Notes under the pieces: generated by a model
Database searches by the model: none
Seen by the model: only the letters and a program-made list of their open reading frames with translations
What the model was told of the DNA's origin: nothing
Assembly (NCBI RefSeq): GCF_038595005.1
Contig: NZ_CP151997.1
Coordinates: 2,542,001-2,606,000, forward strand
DNA from: Chryseomicrobium sp. FSL W7-1435
GTDB lineage: Bacteria; Bacillota; Bacilli; Bacillales_A; Planococcaceae
DNA length: 64,000 bases
Direction: 5' to 3'
Translations under genes and position numbers: made by a program
Shown: positions 35,621 to 43,939 of the stretch, piece after piece
Layout: each line of letters starts with the position of its first letter
Position numbering within the stretch: position 1 is the first letter of the stretch

Positions 35621-36118
35621 AACAAACCTAGCCATCAGCACATCATCCATATACGTACCATCTGCAAGCTTATATTCTTTTAGCTTTCGTCCTTCTTCTA
35701 CAAAACCAAGTTTCTTATAGAGCTCAATGGCTCGGGTATTCGATGCAAAAGTAAACAAGGAAATTTTCTCAATCTCCGGGTGAGCACTCGCCCAATTAAT
35801 CAGTTCCTGGACCAACTGCTTCCCGTAACCTTTCCCGCGGGCTTCCGGCTTGATCATGACGCCAAACTTCCCTGTGTGACGCGTTTTCATCCGATCATCC
35901 ACTTGAAAAACTAGCCATCCCACCACTTCGCCCACTTCCTCAGCGACAAAGAGCACTTCACTCGGATGATCCTGTTTTGCTTGAATCCAGGCTCGCTGCC
36001 CTTCAACCGTCTGACGGAACTCCTCGATACTCGAAACAAAATAAATCTCTTCTTTTAAAACTTCTTGCTGGATAACTAACATGGCTTCCGCATCTTCCGG
36101 AACTGCTAACCGAATCAC
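35618..36118 (-). CDS. GNAT family N-acetyltransferase
   Basis: 166 residues; motif A VMIKPEARGKGYGKQLVQEL and motif B NTRAIELYKKLGFVEEGR are typical GNAT. GTG at 36118 lies eight bases after AAGGAG; an in-frame GTG three codons earlier overlaps that site. Substrate unknown; RimJ/YkkB-like by general shape only. Confidence 0.85.
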   Translation of the reverse strand: MIRLAVPEDAEAMLVIQQEVLKEEIYFVSSIEEFRQTVEGQRAWIQAKQDHPSEVLFVAEEVGEVVGWLVFQVDDRMKTRHTGKFGVMIKPEARGKGYGKQLVQELINWASAHPEIEKISLFTFASNTRAIELYKKLGFVEEGRKLKEYKLADGTYMDDVLMARFV

Positions 36119-36130
36119 TGAACCCACTCC

Positions 36131-36364
36131 TTATAGATAATCGAAAACGATGTCGCTCAGAACTAGTAGAGAAGTGACACCTACAATCATGCAGAAAATC
36201 GAGAATACTTTCCGTCCCTCTTTCCATTCATTTAAAGCTGTGACTCCCCATATATAAGGCATCGTAATCATGAAAATCGTATAATACAAATCATTCTGCG
36301 TAAATAAATATGTAATTGCACTGATTAAACCAATTAGCCCAACTAAAAACGTAACTACTCTCAT
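36131..36364 (-). CDS. Small three-segment membrane protein, 77 residues
   Basis: Hydrophobic helices VTFLVGLIGLISAITYLF, IFMITMPYIWGVTALN and IFCMIVGVTSLLVLSDIVF. The ribosome site is weak. Thirteen bases upstream of the GNAT gene, so probably co-transcribed. No family recognised. Confidence 0.6.
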   Translation of the reverse strand: MRVVTFLVGLIGLISAITYLFTQNDLYYTIFMITMPYIWGVTALNEWKEGRKVFSIFCMIVGVTSLLVLSDIVFDYL

Positions 36365-36379
36365 TTAATCCACTTCACT

Positions 36380-36844
36380 TCAACTAGTTAAATCATTTAT
36401 TTTTTCGGTATTTCCTGAGTAGGGATCTACTTTAAACTGACCACCTGTTTTTGTATGTACAACATAATAATTCATTCCAGAAGACTTCTCAATTTCGACT
36501 GTTACGAAATCCCCTTCCTCGTTATGAACTGTCTCCACAATTTCCATTGCCTCCACAAATGTGTACTCCGGCTGAATTATCGGAAACACCAGAAGGCTTG
36601 CAGCAACTCCGACTGAAATTGCCACATAGACAGATTTCATCATGCCGAAGTTGTCGCTCATCCAAGCAATGAAGAACGCAAATAATAGAACTACAGCAAG
36701 CGCGCTAGGAAGCGTTTGAAAGTTGCGAACTGGTTCCAACAAACTGTGTCCAGCTAATGCAGTGTTAAAAACAACACTTACTGTTGCGAGCAATCCAATA
36801 AATCCGCCGAACTTGCCAAGTGCCGCTCTGCGCTCCTCTGTCAT
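36380..36844 (-). CDS. Membrane protein with PepSY-like C-terminal domain, 154 residues
   Basis: Three membrane segments then NYYVVHTKTGGQFKVDPYSG, which resembles the C-terminus of the 26760 gene; equal length and topology suggest paralogy. Overlaps the upstream gene as ATGA with GGAG ten bases before the ATG. Function unknown. Confidence 0.65.
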   Translation of the reverse strand: MTEERRAALGKFGGFIGLLATVSVVFNTALAGHSLLEPVRNFQTLPSALAVVLLFAFFIAWMSDNFGMMKSVYVAISVGVAASLLVFPIIQPEYTFVEAMEIVETVHNEEGDFVTVEIEKSSGMNYYVVHTKTGGQFKVDPYSGNTEKINDLTS

Positions 36845-37227
36845 GACATTTCCACTCCGGAATGCTTTTTATAAAAACGTGATCTCTGAAGTAGCAAATT
36901 AACTAGAGAAAATAATACAGCGTAGATGAGGCCGGCAAGGAAAAACGTAATAAAGTCTAGACTCATCAAAAATAACCATCCGAATAGAGCACCAACTATC
37001 CCTCCCGCCACGGCGTGAAGAACAACGTTCAAGACCGGATTCGTTACCCGCTTCTCCAACCACCAAGAGAATAGAATCCCGATTACGAATACAAAAGGTG
37101 CTGCAAATGCTGAAACAATAAGCCCAATTATGAAAAAGTCCGTCCGCCATTCACTAAATAAAAACGGCATAATGAAAAATCCAAAAAATAGTGTTAACAC
37201 AGCAGCCTCAAGCTTTCGATTTAACAT
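36841..37227 (-). CDS. Four-segment membrane protein, 128 residues
   Basis: Start MLNRKLEAAVLTLFFGFFIM at 37227 has AGAGGA upstream. Four helices, with a Gly-rich AVAGGIVGALFGWLF pair. No family recognised. First gene of the run 37227-35618. Confidence 0.65.
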   Translation of the reverse strand: MLNRKLEAAVLTLFFGFFIMPFLFSEWRTDFFIIGLIVSAFAAPFVFVIGILFSWWLEKRVTNPVLNVVLHAVAGGIVGALFGWLFLMSLDFITFFLAGLIYAVLFSLVNLLLQRSRFYKKHSGVEMS

Positions 37228-37353
37228 GGTCCTCTTCCTCTCCAAATACTCTTCTTACTTATGAATACGTTTTGATTTGTAGGAAGTTTCATACATTACC
37301 AGATTATTCAATATTATTTAGGTTGTTTTGGATATCCTAATATAAAGCTTAAT

Positions 37354-38061
37354 TTAACAACGTACATATCTCCGCTTAAAGCCGAGTTTCCCTCGTGTCA
37401 TCCATTTCTCTATTGAAGCTGATGCATCTAGAATGGCAGGTTTTTTGCCTGGGCGTTCCAACTCAATCTGGCCAATTTCTCGGGCAACATCGATGGCCTT
37501 CTCGTGAAGTGGCATGTAGGAAATGGCCACTGTGTAGACAAAATTGTTTATAGAAGACTGTGCACGTGAAGGGGCCGAATGGATGGTCATCTTCGCAACG
37601 TCTAAGAGTCGACTGATTTTCTCCACATCAAACTCTTCATCTTTTCGGTTTCCGAGTAACCAACAATACGCGCTCCAGCCAGCAGACCGCTTCAACTCTT
37701 CTCCACTCTCGATCCATTTATCGGCGACTTCCTGTGCAATTGGCGACTCGGACAAGGTGACAGCTACCACATAATCTGACAGCATATAAAAATAGGCAGT
37801 TTCCATCCAACGGTCAAAATCTTCTGTCGTCATTGTGTCAGGGTCTGCGATGACTCCAGCAAAGTACATCGCGTCATAATTTCCTGTTGCGTACAACTCT
37901 TCTGCAAGCGCCTGATTTCGTTTGATCACTTTCTTCATCGGCTTCATAGCACCAGTTGCTACACCAAACAACGGCTCTTTTGCACCATTCCCCATATATA
38001 GCTTTTTCGTCCGTTCCGTACCGAGAGATTCTAGCTCATTCATGACTTCTTGAAAATTCAT
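37354..38061 (-). CDS. DNA alkylation repair-like HEAT-repeat protein
   Basis: 235 residues beginning MNFQEVMNELESLGTERTKK, with EPLFGVATGAMKP, YDAMYFAGVIADP, YFYMLSDYVVAVTLSES, WSAYCWLLGNRKDEEF and a basic end GFKRRYVRC. This conserved Firmicutes protein is annotated in the AlkD-like DNA alkylation repair superfamily; it is clearly different from the characterised B. cereus AlkD, so glycosylase activity is uncertain. AAAGGAGGA site before ATG. Monocistronic. Confidence 0.75.
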   Translation of the reverse strand: MNFQEVMNELESLGTERTKKLYMGNGAKEPLFGVATGAMKPMKKVIKRNQALAEELYATGNYDAMYFAGVIADPDTMTTEDFDRWMETAYFYMLSDYVVAVTLSESPIAQEVADKWIESGEELKRSAGWSAYCWLLGNRKDEEFDVEKISRLLDVAKMTIHSAPSRAQSSINNFVYTVAISYMPLHEKAIDVAREIGQIELERPGKKPAILDASASIEKWMTRGKLGFKRRYVRC

Positions 38062-38250
38062 GGTTCTTCCTCCTTTGTTGGTAAGACAACCCTAATTGTT
38101 GTCTCAAATTCTATATATTTTCAGCATACCGAAACAAACAAAAATTGTCTTTAGAATTTCAAGTTCTTTTGATTTACTTCTGTTTAAATTATGGTATTCT
38201 TTTCTCATTGCGCTCATCGAGCAAACACTTTGAGTAAGGGGGTCTTCACC

Positions 38251-39168
38251 TTGAAAATGCGCGTTTCTGCTGTTCAATATCATCTACACACTATCCAAAA
38301 CTTTCAACAGTTCGCCGACCAAGTGACGCATTACGTCAAGACGGCAGTTGAATTCAATACAGAGTTCATTTTATTCCCCGAATTCGTCACAACCCAGTTG
38401 TTGTCAATCTCCGACACGGGGCAAGGCCAACCATTTCAAAATCTCACACTTTATACTGACGCGTATAGTGAACTATTTTCACGTTTGGCTGTGGAGAACG
38501 GCGTCTATATCATTGGTGGAACGCATGTTACTCAAAAGGGTGACAAGGTCTACAATGTTGCTCATTTGTTCTCTCCAGATGGGCATATCGGCGAACAGGC
38601 AAAGCTTCACCTAACGCCAACAGAAGTTATCGATTGGGGAATCACACCTGGCGAATCACTTCGTATTTTTGAAACGCCTAAAGGCAAAATTGCAATGATC
38701 ACGTGCTATGATATTGAGTTTCCGGAAGTTGTCCGGATGGCTCGCGGCATGGGAGCGGACGTAATTTTCTCACCTTCTTGCACAGACGATCGTCACGGAT
38801 TCAACCGCGTGCGCTACACAAGTCATGCTCGGACAATCGAAAACCAAGTTTATGTGGTGACGACGGGAACAGTTGGTTCTCTTCCAACTGTCGACTTTAT
38901 GCGAGGCAATTTTGGTCAAGCGGCTGTCATTACGCCAAACGATGTTCCGTTTCCACAAGACGGCATCTTAGTGAAAGGCGAAATCAACAATGACATGATC
39001 ATCACTGCTGACCTAGACCTCTCTCTTCTTTATGAAGTGCGTGAGCATGGGTCTGTGACGACTTGGCGCGACCGTCGTTTTGATTTATATCCAGACCTCG
39101 GAAAAGTCGAAACAGAAACGTTGCATCCAGCGGAATGGCTGAGCGCTAACAGTAAGGTTCAGGTTTAA
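38251..39168 (+). CDS. Nitrilase-superfamily carbon-nitrogen hydrolase
   Basis: 305 residues with the Glu-Lys-Cys triad: FPEF (Glu44), AKLHLTP (Lys118) and MITCYDIEFPE (Cys152). Likely an amidase; it resembles the C-terminal domain of B. subtilis YhcX. The start is TTG at 38251, eight bases after AAGGGGG, with ATG two codons later; the frame open to 38191 has no ribosome site. Followed at 96 nt by a GNAT gene, with a CCCCTGGGG hairpin between. Confidence 0.88.
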   Translation: MKMRVSAVQYHLHTIQNFQQFADQVTHYVKTAVEFNTEFILFPEFVTTQLLSISDTGQGQPFQNLTLYTDAYSELFSRLAVENGVYIIGGTHVTQKGDKVYNVAHLFSPDGHIGEQAKLHLTPTEVIDWGITPGESLRIFETPKGKIAMITCYDIEFPEVVRMARGMGADVIFSPSCTDDRHGFNRVRYTSHARTIENQVYVVTTGTVGSLPTVDFMRGNFGQAAVITPNDVPFPQDGILVKGEINNDMIITADLDLSLLYEVREHGSVTTWRDRRFDLYPDLGKVETETLHPAEWLSANSKVQV

Positions 39169-39177
39169 TACTTTTTT

Positions 39178-39238
39178 TACCCCTGGGGTTGGTTTAATTA
39201 CAAGTTACCTTAAATTACCAGACAACCCAAGGGGCTTT
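39178..39238. other. CCCCTGGGGTT hairpin element (site 1)
   Basis: ACCCCTGGGGTTGGT pairs imperfectly with ACAACCCAAGGGG (39222-39234) over a 28-base loop. No T-run follows on either strand, so it is not a standard terminator. Related sequences occur at 39946, 46853 and 49409. Confidence 0.6.
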
Positions 39239-39263
39239 CATAAAAAACATAATGGAGTGATTA

Positions 39264-39935
39264 GTGATGGAGTATGTACAAATTTCTGGAATCAACGATC
39301 CGTTGTTTCCGAAGATGCACAAGTTGATGCAGGAAGTATTTCCAGCGGAAGAAGTACTAGAATATAGTTTGTGGGAAGGACCTTTGCAGGATCCGACCAT
39401 TCGTATGTTTGTAGCTGTTGAAGGTGATGAAGTGGTAGGTGCGACGGAATATCGTTTCTATCCAGACCGCAAGTTATCGATGACGGATTTCACATTAATC
39501 GGGAAAGAAGGCATGGGTGTAGGTCCATTCCTTGCAAAGAAACGCCACGAAGATTTGATGAAGCTGTCGTTTGAACATGGAATCGAATTAACTGGAGTTT
39601 TTGCGGAGATCTATGATCCGTATCGCGCAGAGCGTCATGATTTTGGCGGGTTACAGGCTATGAATCCATTTGTTAGACGCGAAGTACTAGCTCACCTTGG
39701 GTTTAAGAGACTAGATTTCACGTATGTGCATCCATCTTGGACCAATGAGGGCGACGCTGTTTCTGAACTGGATTTCTGTTTCTTACCATTCGCAGACGTG
39801 GAGTCAATTCCAGGGGAAGAGATTGCCGACTTTTTGAAAATGTATTATGCGATCTTGTCTGAAAAACCTCAAGCTTGGCAGGATATGATTACTCACCTAG
39901 AGTCAGCTGGTGAAGTTAAGTTACTAGCTTTATAG
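39264..39935 (+). CDS. GNAT-like protein, 223 residues
   Basis: MEYVQISGINDPLFPKMHKLMQEVFPAEEVLEYSLW opens a GNAT-like fold (FVAVEGDEVVGATEYRFYP is strand 4, GMGVGPFLAKKRHEDLM the cofactor helix); the C-terminus carries an ADFLKMYYAILSEKPQAW extension. Its partner is probably the nitrilase gene upstream. It is flanked by two CCCCTGGGG hairpins. The start has GGAGTG. Substrate unknown. Confidence 0.72.
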   Translation: MMEYVQISGINDPLFPKMHKLMQEVFPAEEVLEYSLWEGPLQDPTIRMFVAVEGDEVVGATEYRFYPDRKLSMTDFTLIGKEGMGVGPFLAKKRHEDLMKLSFEHGIELTGVFAEIYDPYRAERHDFGGLQAMNPFVRREVLAHLGFKRLDFTYVHPSWTNEGDAVSELDFCFLPFADVESIPGEEIADFLKMYYAILSEKPQAWQDMITHLESAGEVKLLAL

Positions 39936-39945
39936 ATTGAACACA

Positions 39946-40018
39946 AAACAACCCCAGAGGTTTTCTCACTGAAGAGTATTCTTCAAATTTGAGACAACCC
40001 CTGGGGTTTCATTTTTTA
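39946..40018 (+). terminator. Terminator with CCCCTGGGG-type arms (site 2)
   Basis: AACCCCAGAGGTTTTCTC and GAGACAACCCCTGGGGTT form a long stem with a 22-base loop, followed by TCATTTTTTATT. Serves the GNAT gene and probably also the small minus-strand gene facing it. Confidence 0.78.
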
Positions 40019-40165
40019 TTAAAATAGCGCTATTAATTTGAAGAAGCCCGTAATTGTGTACAAAATGACGGACACACCTAGCGCTCCTAAAAAGAAGTAG
40101 CCTCCTAGTTTTAGAAGATCGAGAACTGCGACAAAAAGGTCGTCTATGAAGAAAAGTACTTTCAC
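40019..40165 (-). CDS. Small membrane protein, 48 residues
   Basis: Starts at GTG with AGGAG eight bases upstream and reads MKVLFFIDDLFVAVLDLLKL then GGYFFLGALGVSVILYTI, a single-span hydrophobic protein. The D-LFVAVLDLLKLGGYFFLG pattern resembles the 65-residue product at 13243. Convergent with the GNAT gene. Function unknown. Confidence 0.55.
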   Translation of the reverse strand: MKVLFFIDDLFVAVLDLLKLGGYFFLGALGVSVILYTITGFFKLIALF

Positions 40166-40185
40166 ATTCCTCACTCCTATCAGAA

Positions 40186-40345
40186 TTATTTCGTGCTAGT
40201 TTCTTTCACAAAGTTAGCAAAGTTCTCTTCCTCTTCTATAAAAGGAAAATGATTACTATGTTCAAATTCCCAAAATGTTGCATCCGGAATCTTTTCAGCA
40301 ATCTCTTCTCATGTATCCTTCTCCCCATCATACCTTTCACCCGAG
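40186..40345 (-). pseudogene. Remnant of an alpha/beta hydrolase C-terminus
   Basis: The minus strand reads GERYDGEKDT, a TGA stop, then EEIAEKIPDATFWEFEHSNHFPFIEEEENF and a natural stop. This is the C-terminal end of proline-iminopeptidase-like hydrolases, including the catalytic His in SNHFPF. The rest of the gene is missing and no start exists. Confidence 0.6.
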
Positions 40346-40461
40346 TTCCCATCAACAGAATTTTCCATTTATTGAATTATTTCATACATAAAAATGTATT
40401 AATATTTTCCCTATTTTCCCATTTTGTGTTACACTCTATAAAAATTCAGTAGGAGGAGTTT

Positions 40462-40638
40462 ATGGAGACAGTCTATTTCATTTTAGTTATCTTTCTGATC
40501 ATGCTCTTCATGATTTCATTCAGTCTTTTTGCTAGAAGACTTATATCCAATAGCAATTATCGTAGGTATCAACTGATTAAATTACAAGAAGAAGTAGATG
40601 AATTAAAGGCACAACTGGCGACACTACAATCTAAATAA
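40462..40638 (+). CDS. Small membrane protein with coiled-coil tail (DUF4083-like), 58 residues
   Basis: METVYFILVIFLIMLFMISF is a membrane helix, followed by LFARRLISNSNYRRYQ and a coiled coil KLQEEVDELKAQLATLQ. The layout resembles DUF4083 proteins. AGGAGGAG lies six bases before the ATG. Function unknown. Confidence 0.68.
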   Translation: METVYFILVIFLIMLFMISFSLFARRLISNSNYRRYQLIKLQEEVDELKAQLATLQSK

Positions 40639-40684
40639 ACCTATCTTTTTAACAGTCTCAGCTGTTACGAGATAGGTTTTAACT
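40637..40684 (+). terminator. Rho-independent terminator
   Basis: AAACCTATCT and AGATAGGTTT pair around an internal CAGCTG-containing stem; TTTTAACTTT follows. Confidence 0.72.
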
Positions 40685-40781
40685 TTATTTTGTACAAGTC
40701 GATGAGGAACAATCAATTTTCCGCACCCTCTCCCCTTAAATATGCTACTCTAAAAAAAACACTACGAAATGAGATGACAAC

Positions 40782-41417
40782 ATGGCCATTGAATCTCCTC
40801 GCTTTGCTGGATCACTACTTGCTACTTCATTCGCCGCTATTCCGCTTCACGAAGATCCAGAGATTTTCAATACGGAACTGATGGATGAAACACTTATTGA
40901 GGAGCGTTATCCGCGTCTGCTTATTCAAAACAGTCTTTTCAAGAACTGCACATTTACAGATAGTGAATTTGTTCAAGCCGATTGGCAGGATGTCCGATTT
41001 GAGAATTGTGACTTGTCCAATGTCACTCTGATGAAAGCGAATTTGACCAGAGTGGAGTTTGTAAATTGCCGGATGACGGGGATTGATTTTAGCGAGGGAC
41101 GTCTGCAGGATGTGCGGCTTGAAACCTGTATCTTGCCTTATGCGTTATTTGGCACGACTCGACTAAAGAACAGTGGGTTTACACACTGTAAATTAGATTT
41201 CACCCATTTTTATTCTGCAACTTTTGATCAGGTCGCTCTTGAAAACTGCTCGCTTGAAGAGGTAACGTTTGAAGATACCAGCTTGGCTGGTGTCGATCTC
41301 AGCACCAATGCATTTGATTCAGTGAAAATCGACTTGAAGGATTTGAAAGGTTGTCAGGTGTCTTCTACTCAAGCTTTACAGTTTGCCTCCTTGTTGGGAA
41401 TCGCCATAAAAGATTGA
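40782..41417 (+). CDS. Pentapeptide-repeat protein, 211 residues
   Basis: A central run of A(D/N)LXX-type repeats (CTFTDSEFVQADWQDVRFEN to CSLEEVTFEDTSLAGVDLS) predicts a right-handed quadrilateral beta helix. The capping end KGCQVSSTQALQFASLLGIAIKD resembles that of Qnr-like proteins, which mimic DNA and protect gyrase from quinolones; members of other pentapeptide groups share this ending, so the role is open. The ribosome site (GAGATGA) is weak. Followed at 51 nt by a small membrane gene. Confidence 0.8.
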   Translation: MAIESPRFAGSLLATSFAAIPLHEDPEIFNTELMDETLIEERYPRLLIQNSLFKNCTFTDSEFVQADWQDVRFENCDLSNVTLMKANLTRVEFVNCRMTGIDFSEGRLQDVRLETCILPYALFGTTRLKNSGFTHCKLDFTHFYSATFDQVALENCSLEEVTFEDTSLAGVDLSTNAFDSVKIDLKDLKGCQVSSTQALQFASLLGIAIKD

Positions 41418-41468
41418 AACGATACCGCCTTCTATCCGTAGAAAAGGAAAGAGGTGGAGGTGAGACGA

Positions 41469-41672
41469 GTGACGATGTTCTTTTTCGTTACAGGCGTGAT
41501 AGGTATTTTAATTTCAGGATTTTGTCTCGGTGCTTGGACAGACAGAGGCAGACCACGCGATAATTCATGGGTGGAAGTAGATTCTCAAAGAGCTATCAAA
41601 ACTAAAATAGGCTTGATTTCTGGTGCCATTGGGTTGGTTCTATTCGTCCTTGCAGTTATACCTACTAATTAA
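41469..41672 (+). CDS. Small two-segment membrane protein, 67 residues
   Basis: Two helices (FFFVTGVIGILISGFCLGAW and IGLISGAIGLVLFVLAVI) joined by a polar loop. GTG at 41469 lies eight bases after GGAGG; earlier in-frame GTGs overlap the ribosome site. No known family. Confidence 0.65.
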   Translation: MTMFFFVTGVIGILISGFCLGAWTDRGRPRDNSWVEVDSQRAIKTKIGLISGAIGLVLFVLAVIPTN

Positions 41673-41681
41673 CAGTGACAA

Positions 41682-41722
41682 GAAAAATATCCATGAAGCT
41701 CCTTAGCTCCATGGATTTTTCA
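41682..41722. terminator. Terminator between convergent genes
   Basis: AAAAATATCCATG-GAGCT type arms pair with AGCTCCATGGATTTTT; T-run on plus and A-run (T on minus) on the other side. Confidence 0.75.
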
Positions 41723-41723
41723 T

Positions 41724-42374
41724 TCATCCGGCAACTTCTGGTGTACGTACTTCTTCACCTGTCCAAGTTGTGATGCCTGTTTTGTTTTCTTTGGCTGCCC
41801 GAATCATAGTTGCCGCAAGCTCTTGAGTCGAGAGTGGTCGTTGACTGCGAAACATACCGACTTTATTGAGTACTTGAATCACTTTTAAGCCTATCTTTTC
41901 ACCTTTGCGGTCACTGTCTTTCCGGTCCAAGATGGGAGGTTGTATAATGGTCACGGCTTCAAAAGGCAGTTTTTTGACCGCTTCCTCTAGTTGACCTTTC
42001 ATTCGAGAATAGAAGACACGTGATTTAGCGTCAGCACCTGAAGAAGATACGAGAATATAGCGCGGTACCCCATTTGCACTCGCTGCATCTGCGAATTGGT
42101 ACTGGTAATCAAAATCAACTTTCCACTGTGCTTCCTGACTCCCTGCGGCTTTGATTGTCGTGCCCAGGCAAGAAAACAGTACATCTCCTTTGACTAGCTG
42201 AGACCAATGCTGCGGTCGATCAAAATCAATCGTGTGAATATGCAGTTTATCGTGTTGCAGAGCCAAGTTACGTCTGACAAAGACGCTGACACGCTCAACA
42301 CTTTGATCTGCCAGAAGTTGTTGGACCAAGTCTTTTCCAGTAGCGCCAGTGGCTCCTATTACAAGTGCGTGCAT
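41724..42374 (-). CDS. NAD(P)H-binding oxidoreductase (HTATIP2-like SDR)
   Basis: 216 residues: ALVIGATGATGKDLVQQLL cofactor loop, DVLFSCLGTTIKAAGS, YILVSSSGADAKS and YSRMKGQLEEAV. Atypical short-chain dehydrogenase family, substrate unknown. ATG at 42374 lies six bases after GGGGGAA; the ATG five codons upstream overlaps that site. Confidence 0.85.
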   Translation of the reverse strand: MHALVIGATGATGKDLVQQLLADQSVERVSVFVRRNLALQHDKLHIHTIDFDRPQHWSQLVKGDVLFSCLGTTIKAAGSQEAQWKVDFDYQYQFADAASANGVPRYILVSSSGADAKSRVFYSRMKGQLEEAVKKLPFEAVTIIQPPILDRKDSDRKGEKIGLKVIQVLNKVGMFRSQRPLSTQELAATMIRAAKENKTGITTWTGEEVRTPEVAG

Positions 42375-42476
42375 GTGGAGTTCCCCCATCCCTCTTCGTT
42401 TTCATTAGTATACGCTATCTTGCACCCAAACACCGCTATAAAACGTCATTACTAGAAGACAGGAAAGGATGATTTC

Positions 42477-43118
42477 ATGAAAAGCCCTTATATTTTTGAC
42501 ATGGATGGAACACTGTTTAAAACGCATTTGATTTTGGAACCTGCACTCGAGGAAACGTTCAGTTGGTTGCGTGAACAGAGTCTTTGGAGTGGTCCTACAC
42601 CTCTTGAAATGTATCAGAGAATCATGGGCGTTCCACTCCCTGTGGTGTGGGAAACTCTCTGTCCAGATCATTCCGATGAGCAACGACAGACTTCAAACGC
42701 TCACTTTCAACAAGCCCTTATAAACGAAATTACTCGCAGAAACGGTTCTCTTTATGAAGGTGTAGAACTGACTTTGGCAGAGCTTTCGAAAACGCATCCC
42801 TTACATATTGCCAGTAACGGAAACATGCCCTATCTCCAAGCGATTGTGTCTACCTATCAATTGGACAGATTCATCACATCCATCAACAGTATTGACCGCA
42901 TTCCTTCCGGTAACAAGTCTGAACTTGTTGCTACAATTGTAAACGCCTATGAGTATTCGGAAGGTTTTGTAGTGGGCGATCGTCTTTCGGATATTCAAGC
43001 CGCCAAAGATAACGGCCTCCAGGCTATCGGTGTGCGCTTTGATTTTGCGCAAGAAGAGGAACTACAACAAGCGAATAAGGTAATAGATCACTTTTCAGAA
43101 CTACTTGCTAAGAAGTAA
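42477..43118 (+). CDS. HAD-family phosphatase
   Basis: 213 residues: IFDMDGTLF (nucleophile Asp8 region), HIASNG as motif II, K in the NKSELV region and VGDRLSDIQAAKDNG as motif III/IV; helical cap between. Phosphoglycolate phosphatase/beta-phosphoglucomutase-like, substrate not determined. AAAGGATG site. Confidence 0.87.
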   Translation: MKSPYIFDMDGTLFKTHLILEPALEETFSWLREQSLWSGPTPLEMYQRIMGVPLPVVWETLCPDHSDEQRQTSNAHFQQALINEITRRNGSLYEGVELTLAELSKTHPLHIASNGNMPYLQAIVSTYQLDRFITSINSIDRIPSGNKSELVATIVNAYEYSEGFVVGDRLSDIQAAKDNGLQAIGVRFDFAQEEELQQANKVIDHFSELLAKK

Positions 43119-43201
43119 AATTGTGTTGACTAGTAGTAAATAAATGGATATGTTGTATGTAAGGTTCCAGATGACGAAAGTTGTCAGGTTAGGAGGCACA
43201 T

Positions 43202-43453
43202 ATGCGTATCATCGTATCCGCACTTTTTGTATCGTTTGTTTTACATATTCTTTACTTCGGAGCTGTTCTCATCGTCGGGTTGTGGGGGACATTTGGTTTC
43301 ATCTCAGAAATGGTGCAATCAGGTGCCTCTCTGCAAGTACTCTCCACTCAATTCGGATTCGCTGGAGTCTTTGACGTTTGGTATTTTGTGATGACTTATT
43401 TGGTAATTGCGGCAATTCTCTACATCTACCGACGAGTTACAGTATCGATATGA
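43202..43453 (+). CDS. Small membrane protein, 83 residues
   Basis: Two hydrophobic segments (IIVSALFVSFVLHILYFGAV and WYFVMTYLVIAAILYIY). TAGGAGG seven bases before ATG. Function unknown. Confidence 0.65.
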   Translation: MRIIVSALFVSFVLHILYFGAVLIVGLWGTFGFISEMVQSGASLQVLSTQFGFAGVFDVWYFVMTYLVIAAILYIYRRVTVSI

Positions 43454-43458
43454 TTTAA

Positions 43459-43497
43459 AAAAAGCTGCTGACCCTTTACTGGATCAGCAGCTTTACT
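43459..43497. terminator. Bidirectional terminator
   Basis: AAAAAGCTGCTGA(C) and (A)TCAGCAGCTTT pair, serving the small membrane gene and the convergent bdbC. Confidence 0.82.
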
Positions 43498-43498
43498 A

Positions 43499-43939
43499 TT
43501 AGACTTTTTTCACTTTCACATGAAGAATTACTAAAATCACTGTCATTAGCGTGAACGCTGTTAAGGCAAGGAACGGAATCGTTACAAAGCCGAACCAATT
43601 GATGTACTGGATGTTACACGGTACTCCTTGAACGCAAGGCTTGATGTTCGCAAAGCCGGGCACTTTTTGTACGAGATAGTGATACAGTGAAATGCTCCCT
43701 CCGATGATGGTGAGAGGCAAAATATAAAGGCGCATTCGGATATCATTTGTGAATGCCGCAATCCCTAGTAGTATCGTCAGCGGGTACATAAAGATGCGCT
43801 GAATCCAACATAGTTCGCATGGGACAAATTCACGAATCTCGCTAAAATATAAGCTTCCGAGTGTGGCGATTAAGGAAATCAACCAGGCAAAATATAAGGC
43901 ATAATCTTCTATGAAGCGTGCATTGCCGGATTTAGTCAT
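43499..43939 (-). CDS. bdbC: Disulfide bond formation protein BdbC (DsbB family)
   Basis: 146 residues, four membrane segments, with CELC (Cys41/44) and CVQGVPC (Cys102/108), the two cysteine pairs that pass electrons from BdbD to quinone. Overlaps the bdbD end by 8 nt, as in the bdbDC operon of B. subtilis. Confidence 0.93.
   Translation of the reverse strand: MTKSGNARFIEDYALYFAWLISLIATLGSLYFSEIREFVPCELCWIQRIFMYPLTILLGIAAFTNDIRMRLYILPLTIIGGSISLYHYLVQKVPGFANIKPCVQGVPCNIQYINWFGFVTIPFLALTAFTLMTVILVILHVKVKKV

Noticed and set aside
40249-40452. 67-codon plus-strand frame of hydrophobic character
   Set aside because: It overlaps the hydrolase remnant, is AT-rich and lacks a ribosome site.
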